Assembly (NCBI RefSeq): GCF_019396345.1
Contig: NZ_JAHKRM010000010.1
Location: 1 to 64,000, forward strand
Direction: 5' to 3'
Source of the DNA: Nonomuraea guangzhouensis
Lineage (GTDB): Bacteria > Actinomycetota > Actinomycetes > Streptosporangiales > Streptosporangiaceae
Length of the DNA stretch: 64,000 bases
In this document: positions 51,377 through 59,603 of the stretch, piece by piece
Layout of the letters: every line of letters begins with the position of its first letter
Position numbering within the stretch: the stretch's first letter is position 1
Position numbers and translations under genes: made by a program
The notes under the pieces: generated by a model
Database searches by the model: none
What the model saw: the letters and a program-made list of their open reading frames with translations, nothing else
What the model was told of the DNA's origin: nothing

Positions 51377-52246
51377 TCATTCGGTGATGTGCCAGGCCCG
51401 AGCAGAGGTTTCGGTGTTACACGCGGCCAGGAGTCGCAGGCCGTCGCCGGAAGGGGTGCCGGGTTCGGCGGAGTAGGTCAGGAGGGTGAGGGCCTGGTCG
51501 CCGGGCAGCTCGAAGGCCTCGAAGTCGAGGTCGAGGTCGCCGATGGCGGGGTGGTGGAAGCGTTTGGTGCCGTGCTGGTGCACGTAGACATCTTGGGCGG
51601 CCCACCAGGCGCGGAAGGGGTCGCTGCGCATGGACAGCTCGCCGATGAGGCCCGCCAGGCGCTCATCGTGGGGGTTGCGGGCGGCGGCGATGCGCAGCGC
51701 GGCCACCGCCGAGCGGGCGACCTGCGCCCAGTCGGGGTAAAAGCCCTGGGCGTGCGGGTTGAGGAAGGTGAACCGCATCGAGTTCACCGGCAGAACCTCA
51801 CCGGCGAACATGGGCGCGTACAGAGCCATGCCGAGGGGGTTGGCGGCCAGAATGTCGAATCGATGGTCGCGCACGAACGCCGGCACTCCGGTCATCGCCT
51901 CCAGTACCCGGCGGACCGGGGCCCGTACCTCAGGTGTTTTGACGCGGCGGGCGCGGGCCGGTGGGGCGGCGGCGGCGCGGGCCAGGTGGTGCAGGTGCGC
52001 GGTCTCGGTGTCGTCCAGTTGCAGCGCGCGGGCGATGGCGTCCAGCACGCTGTCGGAGGCGCCGGCGAGGTTGCCGCGCTCCAGCCGCGTGTAGTACTCG
52101 ACGCTGACCCCGGCCAGCGCGGCGACCTCGCCGCGCCGCAGGCCTTCCACCCGGCGGCGGCCGTGGGAAGGCAGGCCGGCCTGCTGCGGGCTGACTTTGG
52201 CCCGGCGTGAGGTGAGGAATGCCCTGACCTCGCTACGGTTGTCCAT
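51377..52246 (-). CDS. XRE regulator with MmyB-like ligand domain
   Basis: A 289-residue regulator. N-terminal helix-turn-helix (RRGEVAALAGVSVEYYTRLERG) at ~38-59, and a C-terminal MmyB-like domain (FVRDHRFDILAANPLGMALY; FYPDWAQVARSAVAALR) of the PAS-related ligand-binding type. It is divergent from the aldo/keto reductase operon at 52519, which it most likely controls. This gene type beside an oxidoreductase is common in actinomycetes; the ligand is probably a fatty acid or aldehyde. Confidence 0.9.
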   Translation of the reverse strand: MDNRSEVRAFLTSRRAKVSPQQAGLPSHGRRRVEGLRRGEVAALAGVSVEYYTRLERGNLAGASDSVLDAIARALQLDDTETAHLHHLARAAAAPPARARRVKTPEVRAPVRRVLEAMTGVPAFVRDHRFDILAANPLGMALYAPMFAGEVLPVNSMRFTFLNPHAQGFYPDWAQVARSAVAALRIAAARNPHDERLAGLIGELSMRSDPFRAWWAAQDVYVHQHGTKRFHHPAIGDLDLDFEAFELPGDQALTLLTYSAEPGTPSGDGLRLLAACNTETSARAWHITE

Positions 52247-52518
52247 ATCCCCAGGTTAGGCATCCCGTCCATGGTGAGGGGGTCCCTGCCGGTACCCCTT
52301 TAGCCGGTGACTGTCTCCCCCCGCCGGTGAGGGGTTAGCTGGAAGCACAGGCCCCCACCAGAGGAAGGCCGATCGCGCACGGCCGCTAGGGCGGGCAAAG
52401 AAGCGTTTGCCCGGTCGCGGCAGCCGGGATATCCCGGGCCGACCTGGCCGAGGTAGGTCAGCGGCCAGGCTCCCGAGCAGCACGACCACCGGGCCTGGCC
52501 ACACGAGGGAGAACGGTC

Positions 52519-53496
52519 ATGAAGTATGTGAAGCTGGGCGATCTGAACGTGTCCCGGATCGGGTTGGGTGCGATGGGCATGTCCCACGGCTACACCGATT
52601 CGGGAACCGACGAGGCCGAGTCGATCGCCACGCTGCACCGCGCCCTGGAGTTGGGTGTCACGCTGATCGACACCGCGGAGATCTACGGGCCCTACACCAA
52701 CGAGGAGCTGCTGGGCCGGGCGCTCAAGGGCCGCCGCGACCAGGTGGTCCTGGCGACGAAGTTCGGGCTGATCTCGCACGGCGGAGCGGGTGCATGGACC
52801 CTGGACTCCCGTCCCGCCAACATCCGCACCGCGGTCGAGGGGTCCCTGGCGCGGCTGGGCACCGATCACATCGACCTGTACTACCAGCACCGCGTCGACC
52901 CCGGCGTGCCGATCGAGGATGTCGCCGGCGCTGTCGCCGAACTGGTCGAACAGGGCAAGGTGCGGGCGTTCGGGCTGTCGGAGGCCGGGCCGGACACCAT
53001 CCGCCGCGCCCACGCGATCCACCCGGTCGCCGCGGTCCAGTCGGAGTACTCGCTGTGGACGCGCGGCGTGGAGGAGCGGGTCCTGCCGGTGCTGCGGGAG
53101 CTCGGGATCGCCCTGGTGCCGTTCGCGCCGCTCGGCCGCGGCTTCCTCACCGGCACGATCAGGTCGGCCGAGCAGTTCAGCGAGGGCGACTTCCGGCACG
53201 GCAACCCGCGCTTCACCGGCGCCAACCTTGAGGCCAACTTGCGGATCGCCGATGAGGTCCAGGCGGTCGCCGCTGAGGCGGGAGCGAGTGCGGCGCAGGT
53301 GGCGCTGGCGTGGCTGCTGGCCCAGGGCGAGGACATCGTCCCCATCCCCGGCACCAAGCGTGTGCACCGGGTGGAGGAGAACATCGCCGCCGCCGACCTC
53401 CAGCCGACCGGAGAGCAACTCGCCCGGCTGTCGGCGTTGCCGCCCGCGGCAGGCGACACCCACACCGAGTCCGGCCTGGCGATGCTCGAACGCTGA
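52519..53496 (+). CDS. Aldo/keto reductase (AKR13-like)
   Basis: A 325-residue NADPH-dependent reductase with the AKR tetrad D51, Y56, K81 and H124 (LIDTAEIYGPYTNEELLG; LATKFG; YYQHRVD). The late motif VPIPGTKRVHRVEENIAA is also normal. AGGGAGAA precedes the ATG. It heads a three-gene unit with a second reductase and an exported flavodoxin, next to a divergent XRE regulator, and probably detoxifies aldehydes or quinones. Confidence 0.92.
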   Translation: MKYVKLGDLNVSRIGLGAMGMSHGYTDSGTDEAESIATLHRALELGVTLIDTAEIYGPYTNEELLGRALKGRRDQVVLATKFGLISHGGAGAWTLDSRPANIRTAVEGSLARLGTDHIDLYYQHRVDPGVPIEDVAGAVAELVEQGKVRAFGLSEAGPDTIRRAHAIHPVAAVQSEYSLWTRGVEERVLPVLRELGIALVPFAPLGRGFLTGTIRSAEQFSEGDFRHGNPRFTGANLEANLRIADEVQAVAAEAGASAAQVALAWLLAQGEDIVPIPGTKRVHRVEENIAAADLQPTGEQLARLSALPPAAGDTHTESGLAMLER

Positions 53497-53570
53497 CCGC
53501 GCCCCTCGGCAGATCTTCCCACCAGCCGGCCGTATCAAGCGGCCGTACCGATCATGATGAAGGAACATCC

Positions 53571-54419
53571 ATGCAGACCGTCACGCTGAACAACGGCGTC
53601 CATATGCCGATCCTGGGATTCGGGGTCTTCCAGATCCCGGCAGGGCAGACCGAGCAGGCCGTCACCGACGCCCTGGTCGCCGGGTACCGCAAGTTCGACA
53701 CCGCCGCCTCTTATGAGAACGAAGAGGCCGTCGGCCGGGCCCTGGCCGCCAGCGGCATCCCGCGCGAGGAACTATTCGTCACCACCAAGCTGTGGGTCCA
53801 GGACAACCCCGCCGAAGAGCACACCCGCCGGGCGTTCGAGACCTCGGCCAAGAAACTCGGCCTGGACTACCTCGACCTGTACCTGATGCACCAACCCTAC
53901 GGCGACGTCTACGGCCAGTGGCGGGCGATGCAGGCCCTGCACCGCGAAGGACGGACCAAGGCGATCGGGATCTCAAACTTCTACCCCGACCGCGTCGTGG
54001 ACATCGTCGACCACAACGACATCACCCCGGCGGTCAACCAGATCGAGGTCCACCCCTTCTTCCAGCGCGCCGCCGACCAGCAGATCAACAGCGAGCGCGG
54101 CATCGTCATCGAGTCGTGGGGGCCGTTCGCCGCAGGCAAGAACAACCTGTTCACCGACCCCGTCCTCACCGAGCTCGGCCAGGCGCACGGCAAGAGCGTG
54201 CCGCAGGTCGTGCTGCGCTGGCTGATCCAGCGGGGCATCCCGGTCAACGCCAAGTCCGTCAGCCCCGAGCGGATGAAGGCCAACCTGGACGTGTTCGACT
54301 TCGAACTCACCGCCGAGGAGATGGACCGCATCGCCGGCCTGGACAACGGCGCCTCACTGTACTTCGACCACCGCGACCCCGCCATGGTCACCTGGCTCGG
54401 CAACCGCCGCACCAGCTGA
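53571..54419 (+). CDS. Aldo/keto reductase (AKR5-like, 2,5-diketogluconate reductase type)
   Basis: A 282-residue reductase of the AKR5 type with D43, Y48, K73 and H107 (FDTAASYENEEAVGRAL; FVTTKLWVQD; LYLMHQPYGDVYGQW). The GISNFYPDRV and SVSPERMKANLDVFDFEL blocks are standard. The ATG at 53571 has GAAGGA upstream. Its length is typical. It belongs to the island between two transposon relics; the pair of reductases with one flavodoxin suggests a redox-stress cassette. Confidence 0.92.
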   Translation: MQTVTLNNGVHMPILGFGVFQIPAGQTEQAVTDALVAGYRKFDTAASYENEEAVGRALAASGIPREELFVTTKLWVQDNPAEEHTRRAFETSAKKLGLDYLDLYLMHQPYGDVYGQWRAMQALHREGRTKAIGISNFYPDRVVDIVDHNDITPAVNQIEVHPFFQRAADQQINSERGIVIESWGPFAAGKNNLFTDPVLTELGQAHGKSVPQVVLRWLIQRGIPVNAKSVSPERMKANLDVFDFELTAEEMDRIAGLDNGASLYFDHRDPAMVTWLGNRRTS

Positions 54420-54435
54420 TCAAGGAGGCCAGGCG

Positions 54436-55134
54436 ATGGACCGCACCCCACGGACCCTCGACCGCCGCCAAGTCCTGCGCGGCACGCTGCTCCTAGGAGG
54501 CACCGTGATCACCGCGACCGCCTGCGGCGGCCGGGACCAACCGGCACCCACGCCAAACAGCGAGCCGGCCTCGCAACCGGCGAGCCCGCCGCCCTCCGCG
54601 GCGGCGGCCCGCACGGTCCTGCTGGTCTACTTCTCCCGCCCCGGCGAGAACTACCATTACGGCGGCCGCCGCACTCTCAAGGTCGGCAACACCCAGGTCC
54701 TCGCCCAGATGATCAGCCGTCGTCTGGACTGCGACACCTACCGCATCCAGTCCGCCGACCCCTACCCCGACGACTACGAGCAGACCGTCGCCCGCAACGT
54801 CCAAGAACAGAACACCGACGCCCGCCCCGCCATCGCCGGCGCTCTGCCCGACCTCGGCCCCTACCAAATGGTCCTGCTGGCCAGCCCCGTCTGGAACGTC
54901 CGCGCACCCATGATCATGACGACGCTCACCGAACAGCTCGACTTCACCGGCCAGACCATCCACCCACTGACCACCTACGCCATGAGCGGCCTGGGCACCA
55001 CCGAAGCCGACTACGCCGCTTCCTGCCCCGGCGCCGCCCTCGGCCAAGGCCTCGCCGTCCGTGGCGAACAAGTCACCGACGCCGGCCCCGCCATCGACGC
55101 CTGGCTTCGCCGCACCGGCCTGCCGCGCGCGTAA
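54436..55134 (+). CDS. Exported flavodoxin-like lipoprotein
   Basis: A 232-residue protein. The N-terminus has a twin-arginine signal (DRRQVLRG) and a lipobox (ITATAC), so it is exported by Tat and anchored as a lipoprotein outside the membrane. After a Pro/Ser linker comes a flavodoxin domain: VLLVYFSRPGENY, DTYRIQSADPYPDDY, LLASPVWNVRAPMI, and the C-terminal TTYAMSGLGTTEADY. FMN binding is likely. It follows the second aldo/keto reductase by 17 bases. An exported flavodoxin is unusual for a protein of this fold. Confidence 0.85.
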   Translation: MDRTPRTLDRRQVLRGTLLLGGTVITATACGGRDQPAPTPNSEPASQPASPPPSAAAARTVLLVYFSRPGENYHYGGRRTLKVGNTQVLAQMISRRLDCDTYRIQSADPYPDDYEQTVARNVQEQNTDARPAIAGALPDLGPYQMVLLASPVWNVRAPMIMTTLTEQLDFTGQTIHPLTTYAMSGLGTTEADYAASCPGAALGQGLAVRGEQVTDAGPAIDAWLRRTGLPRA

Positions 55135-55209
55135 CCCCCCGGCCGCTGCCGACTTCGGTGATGGGCCCGCGAGGCGGCGGTCTCGGGCAATCGCTTTGGC
55201 TGGGCCGCC

Positions 55210-55650
55210 TCAGGCTGAAGAGCCGGGCAGCAGGCCGGACAGCGCCGTCCGGATGGCGGCCCGGCTCACCCCGTGGGTGCGCGCCAGGGCCGCGATCGAT
55301 GCGCCCTGGTCCCGAAACGCGGTCCGAACCTCCTCGCGCAGGGCACCGGCCAGCGCGGGCGGCCGGCCGCGGTATCGTCCTTCGGTTTCGGCCGCGGCGA
55401 TCTCCTCGGCGGTCAGCAGGTTCTGCAGATCGCGCTGGAACTGTCCCACAGCGGTGATCACATTGATGATCAGCGCCGTTGTCGCGTCATCGGCGGACAG
55501 GTCGTGGAAGTTCGACAACGGCCCCGACAGGACCCGCAAGACGACTCCGCGGGCCTGGCACCAGTTACGCACGGCGTGGATGTCGACCAGGTCGCGGCAG
55601 AGCCGGAACAGCTCCGACACCATGGGGGTGTCGCCAGGGTGCGCAGCGGC
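55210..55650 (-). pseudogene. Truncated serine resolvase/invertase
   Basis: Read leftward, the segment GDTPMVSELFRLCRDLVDI, VVLRVLSGPLSN, TTALIINVITAVGQFQRDL, AETEGRYRGRPPAL and a C-terminal ASIAALARTHGVSRAAIRTAL follow serine recombinases from the end of the catalytic domain through helix E to the DNA-binding helix-turn-helix. The N-terminal part with the catalytic serine (YxRVSt) is missing, so it is inactive. It is probably the resolvase of the element whose transposase relic is at 51157-51273. Confidence 0.7.
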
Positions 55651-55818
55651 AGCGACCTTGGACGAGGTAGGTGAGCGGCCTGTCGGAAAACCAGCTAACC
55701 CCGACACTCCGGGCGAGGGCTCCGCAACGTAGTCAGAACTTCATCCCGGAGGCTGGAGGTACGTCTGCGGAGTGAGCGCCTACCTGGCGGCTGGGGACAC
55801 GCTCGGGGGTGGAGGGCC

Positions 55819-55975
55819 AGCACCGCACGCCAACAGCGCCCCGCAGCTGGCGGACGACAGCACCGCACGCCAACAGCGCCCGAAGCTGACAGATGACGGC
55901 ACGGCATGCCGACGAATCGCCGCCAGCAGGCAGACGGTGGCACGGCACGCCCACCACGTCCCGGCTGGGGGCGAG
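55819..55975. repeat. Decaying tandem repeat, ~40-base unit
   Basis: CAGCACCGCACGCCAACAGC plus CCC, a 24-base core, occurs at 55819-55842 and again at 55859-55882 (40-base period). Two weaker copies follow (CGGCACGGCATGCCGACGA at 55898, GGCACGGCACGCCCACCAC at about 55940). The units decay from left to right. It lies in the ~600-base gap between the resolvase relic and glyA; no gene is seen in this gap. Confidence 0.65.
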
Positions 55976-56126
55976 GCGCCGCACCGCGCATATGTGGGCG
56001 CGGGCAGAACCTGGCCGCGAGCCCACCCGCCGCGTCCTCCCGGTGGTCGCCGTCCGGGAGGACGCCTCCGGCCCGCCGGACCACGCCACCGGCCAACTGG
56101 ACGCACGTAACGGCGCCTGGCCCTGT

Positions 56127-56290
56127 GCGGGTTCAGCGGGCGTTTTCCTGGAGGCCCCCGGCCATGTGCGGCGGGTGGCGGTGGGTGCGGCTTGCCGTAA
56201 CGGATGAAAGCCGTTCACCCGAAAAGACAAGCCGGATTCAGCGGCCGTTTTTCCCAAAGGCCCTCAGCCACGTGCGGCGGATGAAGGCGG
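56127..56290. repeat. Two imperfect copies of a ~60-base sequence
   Basis: GTGCGGGTTCAGCGGGCGTT at 56126-56145 is echoed by GCCGGATTCAGCGGCCGTTT at 56231-56250, and the similarity (roughly three quarters of positions) continues through GGCCATGTGCGGCGG and AGCCACGTGCGGCGG. The second copy ends next to the glyA stop codon. Between them lies an unrelated piece. Possible remnants of a duplicated glyA 3' region or of the neighbouring element. Confidence 0.45.
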
Positions 56291-56304
56291 TCTATCCGAA
56301 GAAA

Positions 56305-57558
56305 TCAGGCCAGGCCGGGCGCCGGGAACTGGGCGGTGAGTTCGCTGACCTCGTGGTGGACGCGGCTGATGACGTGCTCGGCGTCGCCCTTGGCCAGGGC
56401 GGTGACGACCTCGTCCATCCATGCGCCGATCTGCCGCATCTCGGCCGGTCCCATGCCCCGCGAGGTGACAGACGGGGTGCCGATGCGGATGCCGCTCGGG
56501 TCGAAGGGCTTGCGGGTGTCGAAGGGGACCGTGTTGTAGTTGGTCTCCAGGCCCGCGCGGTCGAGCGCCTGCGCGGCCGGCTTGCCGCCGATGCCCTTGG
56601 GCGTGAGGTCGAGCAGGATGAGGTGGTTGTCGGTGCCGCCCGAGACCAGGTCGAAGCCGCGGCTCGACAGCTCTTCTGCCAGCGCCTTCGCGTTGGTCAC
56701 CACCTGGTGCGCGTAGGCCTTGAAGTCGTCGGTGGACGCCTCGTGCAGGGCCACGGCGATGGCGGCGGTGGTGTGGTTGTGCGGGCCGCCCTGCAGGCCG
56801 GGGAAGACGGCCTTGTTGAGCGCGGTCGCGTGCTCGTCGGTGGTGGCCATGAGCATGGCGCCGCGCGGGCCGCGCAGCGTCTTGTGCGTGGTCGTGGAGA
56901 TCACGTCGGCGTGGCCCACCGGCGACGGGTGCGCGCCGCCCGCGACGAGGCCGGCGATGTGCGCGATGTCGGCGGCGAGTACGGCGCCCACCTCGCGGGC
57001 GATCGACGCGAAGCCCTCGAAGTCGATCGTGCGCGGGATCGCGGTGCCGCCGCAGAAGATCAGCTTCGGCCGGTGCTCCAGCGCCAGCGCCCTGACCTCG
57101 TCGAGGTCGATGCGGCCGGTGTCCTGGCGCACGCCGTAGCGGACCGGGTTGAACCACTTGCCGGTGGCCGAGACCGACCAGCCGTGCGTGAGGTGGCCGC
57201 CGAACGGCAGGCCCATGCCCATCACGGTGTCGCCCGGCTGCAGGAAGGCCATGTAGATGGCGAGGTTCGCGGGCGAGCCCGAGTAGGGCTGAACGTTGGC
57301 GTGGTTGACGCCGAACAGTGCCTTGGCCCGCTCGTTGGCCAGGGTCTCGACCTGGTCGATGACCTGCTGACCCTCGTAGTAGCGCTTGCCGGGGTAGCCC
57401 TCGGAGTATTTGTTGGTCAGGACGGTGCCCGTGGCCTCGAGCACGGCCTTGGACACGTAGTTCTCCGACGCGATGAGCTTGACGGTGTCGGCCTGCCGGC
57501 GCTCCTCCGCCTTGATGAGCTCGGCGATCTGCGGGTCTACCGTAGCGAGAGAACTCAT
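56305..57558 (-). CDS. glyA: Serine hydroxymethyltransferase
   Basis: A 417-residue PLP enzyme that interconverts serine and glycine with tetrahydrofolate. The PLP lysine is K226 in STTTHKTLRGPRG, the N-terminus has ASENYVSKAVLEATG and the pocket YSEGYPGKRYYEGQQ. Length is normal. ATG at 57558 with CAGGAGCG upstream. A ZTP-type riboswitch lies 25 bases in front, so expression responds to the purine intermediate ZTP, a signal of low 10-formyl-THF. Confidence 0.95.
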   Translation of the reverse strand: MSSLATVDPQIAELIKAEERRQADTVKLIASENYVSKAVLEATGTVLTNKYSEGYPGKRYYEGQQVIDQVETLANERAKALFGVNHANVQPYSGSPANLAIYMAFLQPGDTVMGMGLPFGGHLTHGWSVSATGKWFNPVRYGVRQDTGRIDLDEVRALALEHRPKLIFCGGTAIPRTIDFEGFASIAREVGAVLAADIAHIAGLVAGGAHPSPVGHADVISTTTHKTLRGPRGAMLMATTDEHATALNKAVFPGLQGGPHNHTTAAIAVALHEASTDDFKAYAHQVVTNAKALAEELSSRGFDLVSGGTDNHLILLDLTPKGIGGKPAAQALDRAGLETNYNTVPFDTRKPFDPSGIRIGTPSVTSRGMGPAEMRQIGAWMDEVVTALAKGDAEHVISRVHHEVSELTAQFPAPGLA

Positions 57559-57582
57559 GACGCTCCTGTCATCGTTGACAAT

Positions 57583-57660
57583 GCGCGAAGACCCAGGCGC
57601 ACGGCCTTCGCCCCTCCGCTCCCCGGTGGTTCGCCCCACCTAACGCGCCAGTCGCTACGT
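57583..57660 (-). ncRNA. ZTP (pfl) riboswitch of glyA
   Basis: Read on the minus strand, the leader has, in order, GCGACTGGCGCG, GTGGGGCGAACCACCGGGGA with GCGG, a linker, then GGCCGTGCGCCTGGGTC. These are the conserved pieces of the pfl motif: the GACUGGC stem, ACC-CCGGGGAGC internal block and the GCCGnGCGCCUGGGC pseudoknot partner. The element ends about 25 bases before the glyA ATG. ZTP binding would raise glyA expression when folate one-carbon units are short. A TATCGT -10 hexamer lies just upstream (57666-57671). Confidence 0.85.
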
Positions 57661-57709
57661 TTTAGACGATAGCGGATCCCACAGGGGCGGCTGGGCAAGG
57701 ATCAGGTGA

Positions 57710-58189
57710 TCAGGCGGATGAGAGGGCCACGTTCTTGATCATGCCGAGCGGTCCGAGGTTGACGTCCACGTGCTCCGCGTCCTCGGGCAGGCCCTCGAAG
57801 ACGGCCCATAACTGGAGCTGCATGCCGCCCTCGAACGTGGCCACGCCGACGGCCAGCGCCTCGAGGTTCGAGCCGGTCAGCGGGCCCCGCCGGGTGACCA
57901 CGCCGGACAGGTCGGGGCCCTCGACGTATTCGGTGACCAGGTAGGCGGTCCCGTCCTCGATCCCGGCGTCCAGCACGGGCGCGGTGCAGAACCTGGCGAC
58001 CCTCCTGGCGGCCTCGGCCTCCTTGCCGAACCGGCGCCGGAACTCCTCGCGGGCGGCCAGCTCCGGCCGCATCATCTTCAGCGCGACGGGCCCGCTCGCC
58101 GCGTCCCGCACCAGGTAGACGAACCCCATCCCGCCCTCGCCCAGCTTGCGGACGAGGGTGTACGGCCCGACCCGCTGCGGTAAATCCAT
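57710..58189 (-). pseudogene. Ser/Thr protein kinase gene with catalytic core deleted
   Basis: A 159-codon frame. Its first ~118 residues are a good PknB-type N lobe: GPYTLVRKLGEGGMGFVYLV, VALKMMRPEL, and up to GPLTGSNLEALAVGVAT. Then, at a sharp junction (about 57838), it continues with FEGGMQLQLWAVFEGLPEDA, which looks like the end of an extracellular or sensor domain. HRDLKPxN, DFG, the C lobe and membrane helix are all missing. The frame is intact, so this is an in-frame internal deletion. It probably has no kinase activity; it could still be translated. Confidence 0.75.
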
Positions 58190-58195
58190 CGGTTC

Positions 58196-59131
58196 CTATT
58201 TCGTCCGGCTGGCGCCCGGCCAGAGCCGATCGACCTCGGCGTTCAAGATGGCCCCGATCAGCACGGCGAGCGCGGTGATGTAGAGCCAGAGCAGCAGCGC
58301 GATGGGCGCGGCCAGGGAGCCGTAGACGGACACGGGCGAGAACCACGCGGCCAGTACGGCCCGCAGCACCGCGGCGCACACGATCCACAGGAACAGCGCC
58401 AGGATCGCCCCCGGCAGCTCCCGGTACCACTTCGTGCGAATCGGCACGCTCACGTGGTAGAGCACGCTCAGGAACAGCACCGAGCCGATGACCACCACCG
58501 GCCAGTACAGCAGGTCGACGAGGACGCCGTACTCCCCCGGCAGCGCGTCCTTGATCAGCGTCGGCCCGATGACCAGCACCGGCATCACGATGATCCCGAT
58601 GACCAGCCCGATCACGTACAGGCCGAACGACATCAGCCTGGTCCTGATGATGCCGCGCGCCTCGCCGAGCCCGTAGGAGACGGAGATGAGGTCGACGTAC
58701 ACGTACAGTGCCCGCGAGCCCGACCAGAGCGACAGCAGGAAGCCCACCGAGATGATCGACACCTTGCTCGCGTCGTCACTGAGGACGTCGGTGATGAGTG
58801 GGTTGACCACCTTGTGCACGGCGTCGTCGGTGAACAGCAGGCCGGCCTGCTCGATGACCCAGGCCTTGACCTGCCCGATTACCTGGGGCCCCAGCCAGCT
58901 GCCGAGCTTGGCCAGGACGCCGATGAGGCCCAGCACGAACGGCGGCAGGGAGAGCAGCGCGAAGAAGGCCGCCTCGCCCGCCAGACCCGACACCCGGTAG
59001 GTGACGGCCGCGTTCGTGGTCGCGCGGACGGTCGTCCACGACTTCGTGTCGCGCACCCAGCTCAGCCTGGCACGGGCGTTGGAGGCGAGCCGCCTCCGCT
59101 TCGACCGGCTAGGCGCATCGGTGGACGTCAT
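58196..59131 (-). CDS. YihY/BrkB-family membrane protein
   Basis: A 311-residue inner-membrane protein with six hydrophobic helices of the YihY/virulence factor BrkB family: AAFFALLSLPPFVLGLIGVL near residue 58, SIISVGFLLSLWSGSRALY, YHVSVPIRTKWYRELPGAIL and WLYITALAVLIGAILNAEVD at the C-terminus. Despite old annotation as RNase BN these are not nucleases. Function unknown, possibly lipid or solute export. ATG at 59131 seems best; TTG at 59140 is possible. Ends six bases before the kinase remnant. Confidence 0.88.
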   Translation of the reverse strand: MTSTDAPSRSKRRRLASNARARLSWVRDTKSWTTVRATTNAAVTYRVSGLAGEAAFFALLSLPPFVLGLIGVLAKLGSWLGPQVIGQVKAWVIEQAGLLFTDDAVHKVVNPLITDVLSDDASKVSIISVGFLLSLWSGSRALYVYVDLISVSYGLGEARGIIRTRLMSFGLYVIGLVIGIIVMPVLVIGPTLIKDALPGEYGVLVDLLYWPVVVIGSVLFLSVLYHVSVPIRTKWYRELPGAILALFLWIVCAAVLRAVLAAWFSPVSVYGSLAAPIALLLWLYITALAVLIGAILNAEVDRLWPGASRTK

Positions 59132-59192
59132 GGCACCCAACGGTTGTGTGGCAGTGACTCTTCGGGACAGCTTACGTCCCCCGAGTACTGCC

Positions 59193-59567
59193 CTAGTCGA
59201 CGTCGACGATGCGTGCGCCCAGCGGTAGGAGCGAGACGGGGATCAGCTTCAGGTTGGCCACGCCCAGCGGGATGCCGATGATCGAGAGGAACAGCGGGAT
59301 CGAGGTGACCACGTGCCCGACCGCCAGCCAGAAGCCGGCGAAGATGAGCCAGATGACGTTGCCGATGGTGGACAGCGCCCCCGCGTCCGGGTCGCGGACG
59401 ACGGTCCGGCCGAACGGCCACAGCGCGTAGGCCGCGATCCGGAACGAGGCGATGCCGAAGGGGATCGTGACGATCAATATGCAGCAGATGATCCCGGCGA
59501 TCGTGTAGCCGATGGCCAGCCAGACCCCCGCGAAGATCAGCCAGATGATGTTCAGGATTGTCCGCAT
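59193..59567 (-). CDS. yccF: YccF-family membrane protein
   Basis: A 124-residue protein made of two similar halves, each a YccF repeat: NIIWLIFAGVWLAIGYTIAG and NVIWLIFAGFWLAVGHVVTS, followed by IPFGIASFRIAAYALWPFGR and IPLGVANLKLIPVSLLPLGA. Four hydrophobic segments. Function is unknown; family members are widespread inner-membrane proteins. It is between the YihY and the mycothiol-type isomerase genes, on the same strand, with no clear operon. Confidence 0.9.
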   Translation of the reverse strand: MRTILNIIWLIFAGVWLAIGYTIAGIICCILIVTIPFGIASFRIAAYALWPFGRTVVRDPDAGALSTIGNVIWLIFAGFWLAVGHVVTSIPLFLSIIGIPLGVANLKLIPVSLLPLGARIVDVD

Positions 59568-59603
59568 AACACCAGCATGACACCGCGAACCCTCCTCAGA
59601 TCA

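Noticed and set aside
55819..55975. Possible CRISPR array
   Set aside because: Units are contiguous without unique spacers, only two are well conserved, and there are no cas genes.
55906..57672. A 588-codon plus-strand frame over glyA
   Set aside because: It is the antisense of glyA and its riboswitch; composition is that of a shadow frame.
58196..59131. Ribonuclease BN
   Set aside because: Old name for the YihY family; the protein is an integral membrane protein with no nuclease motif.
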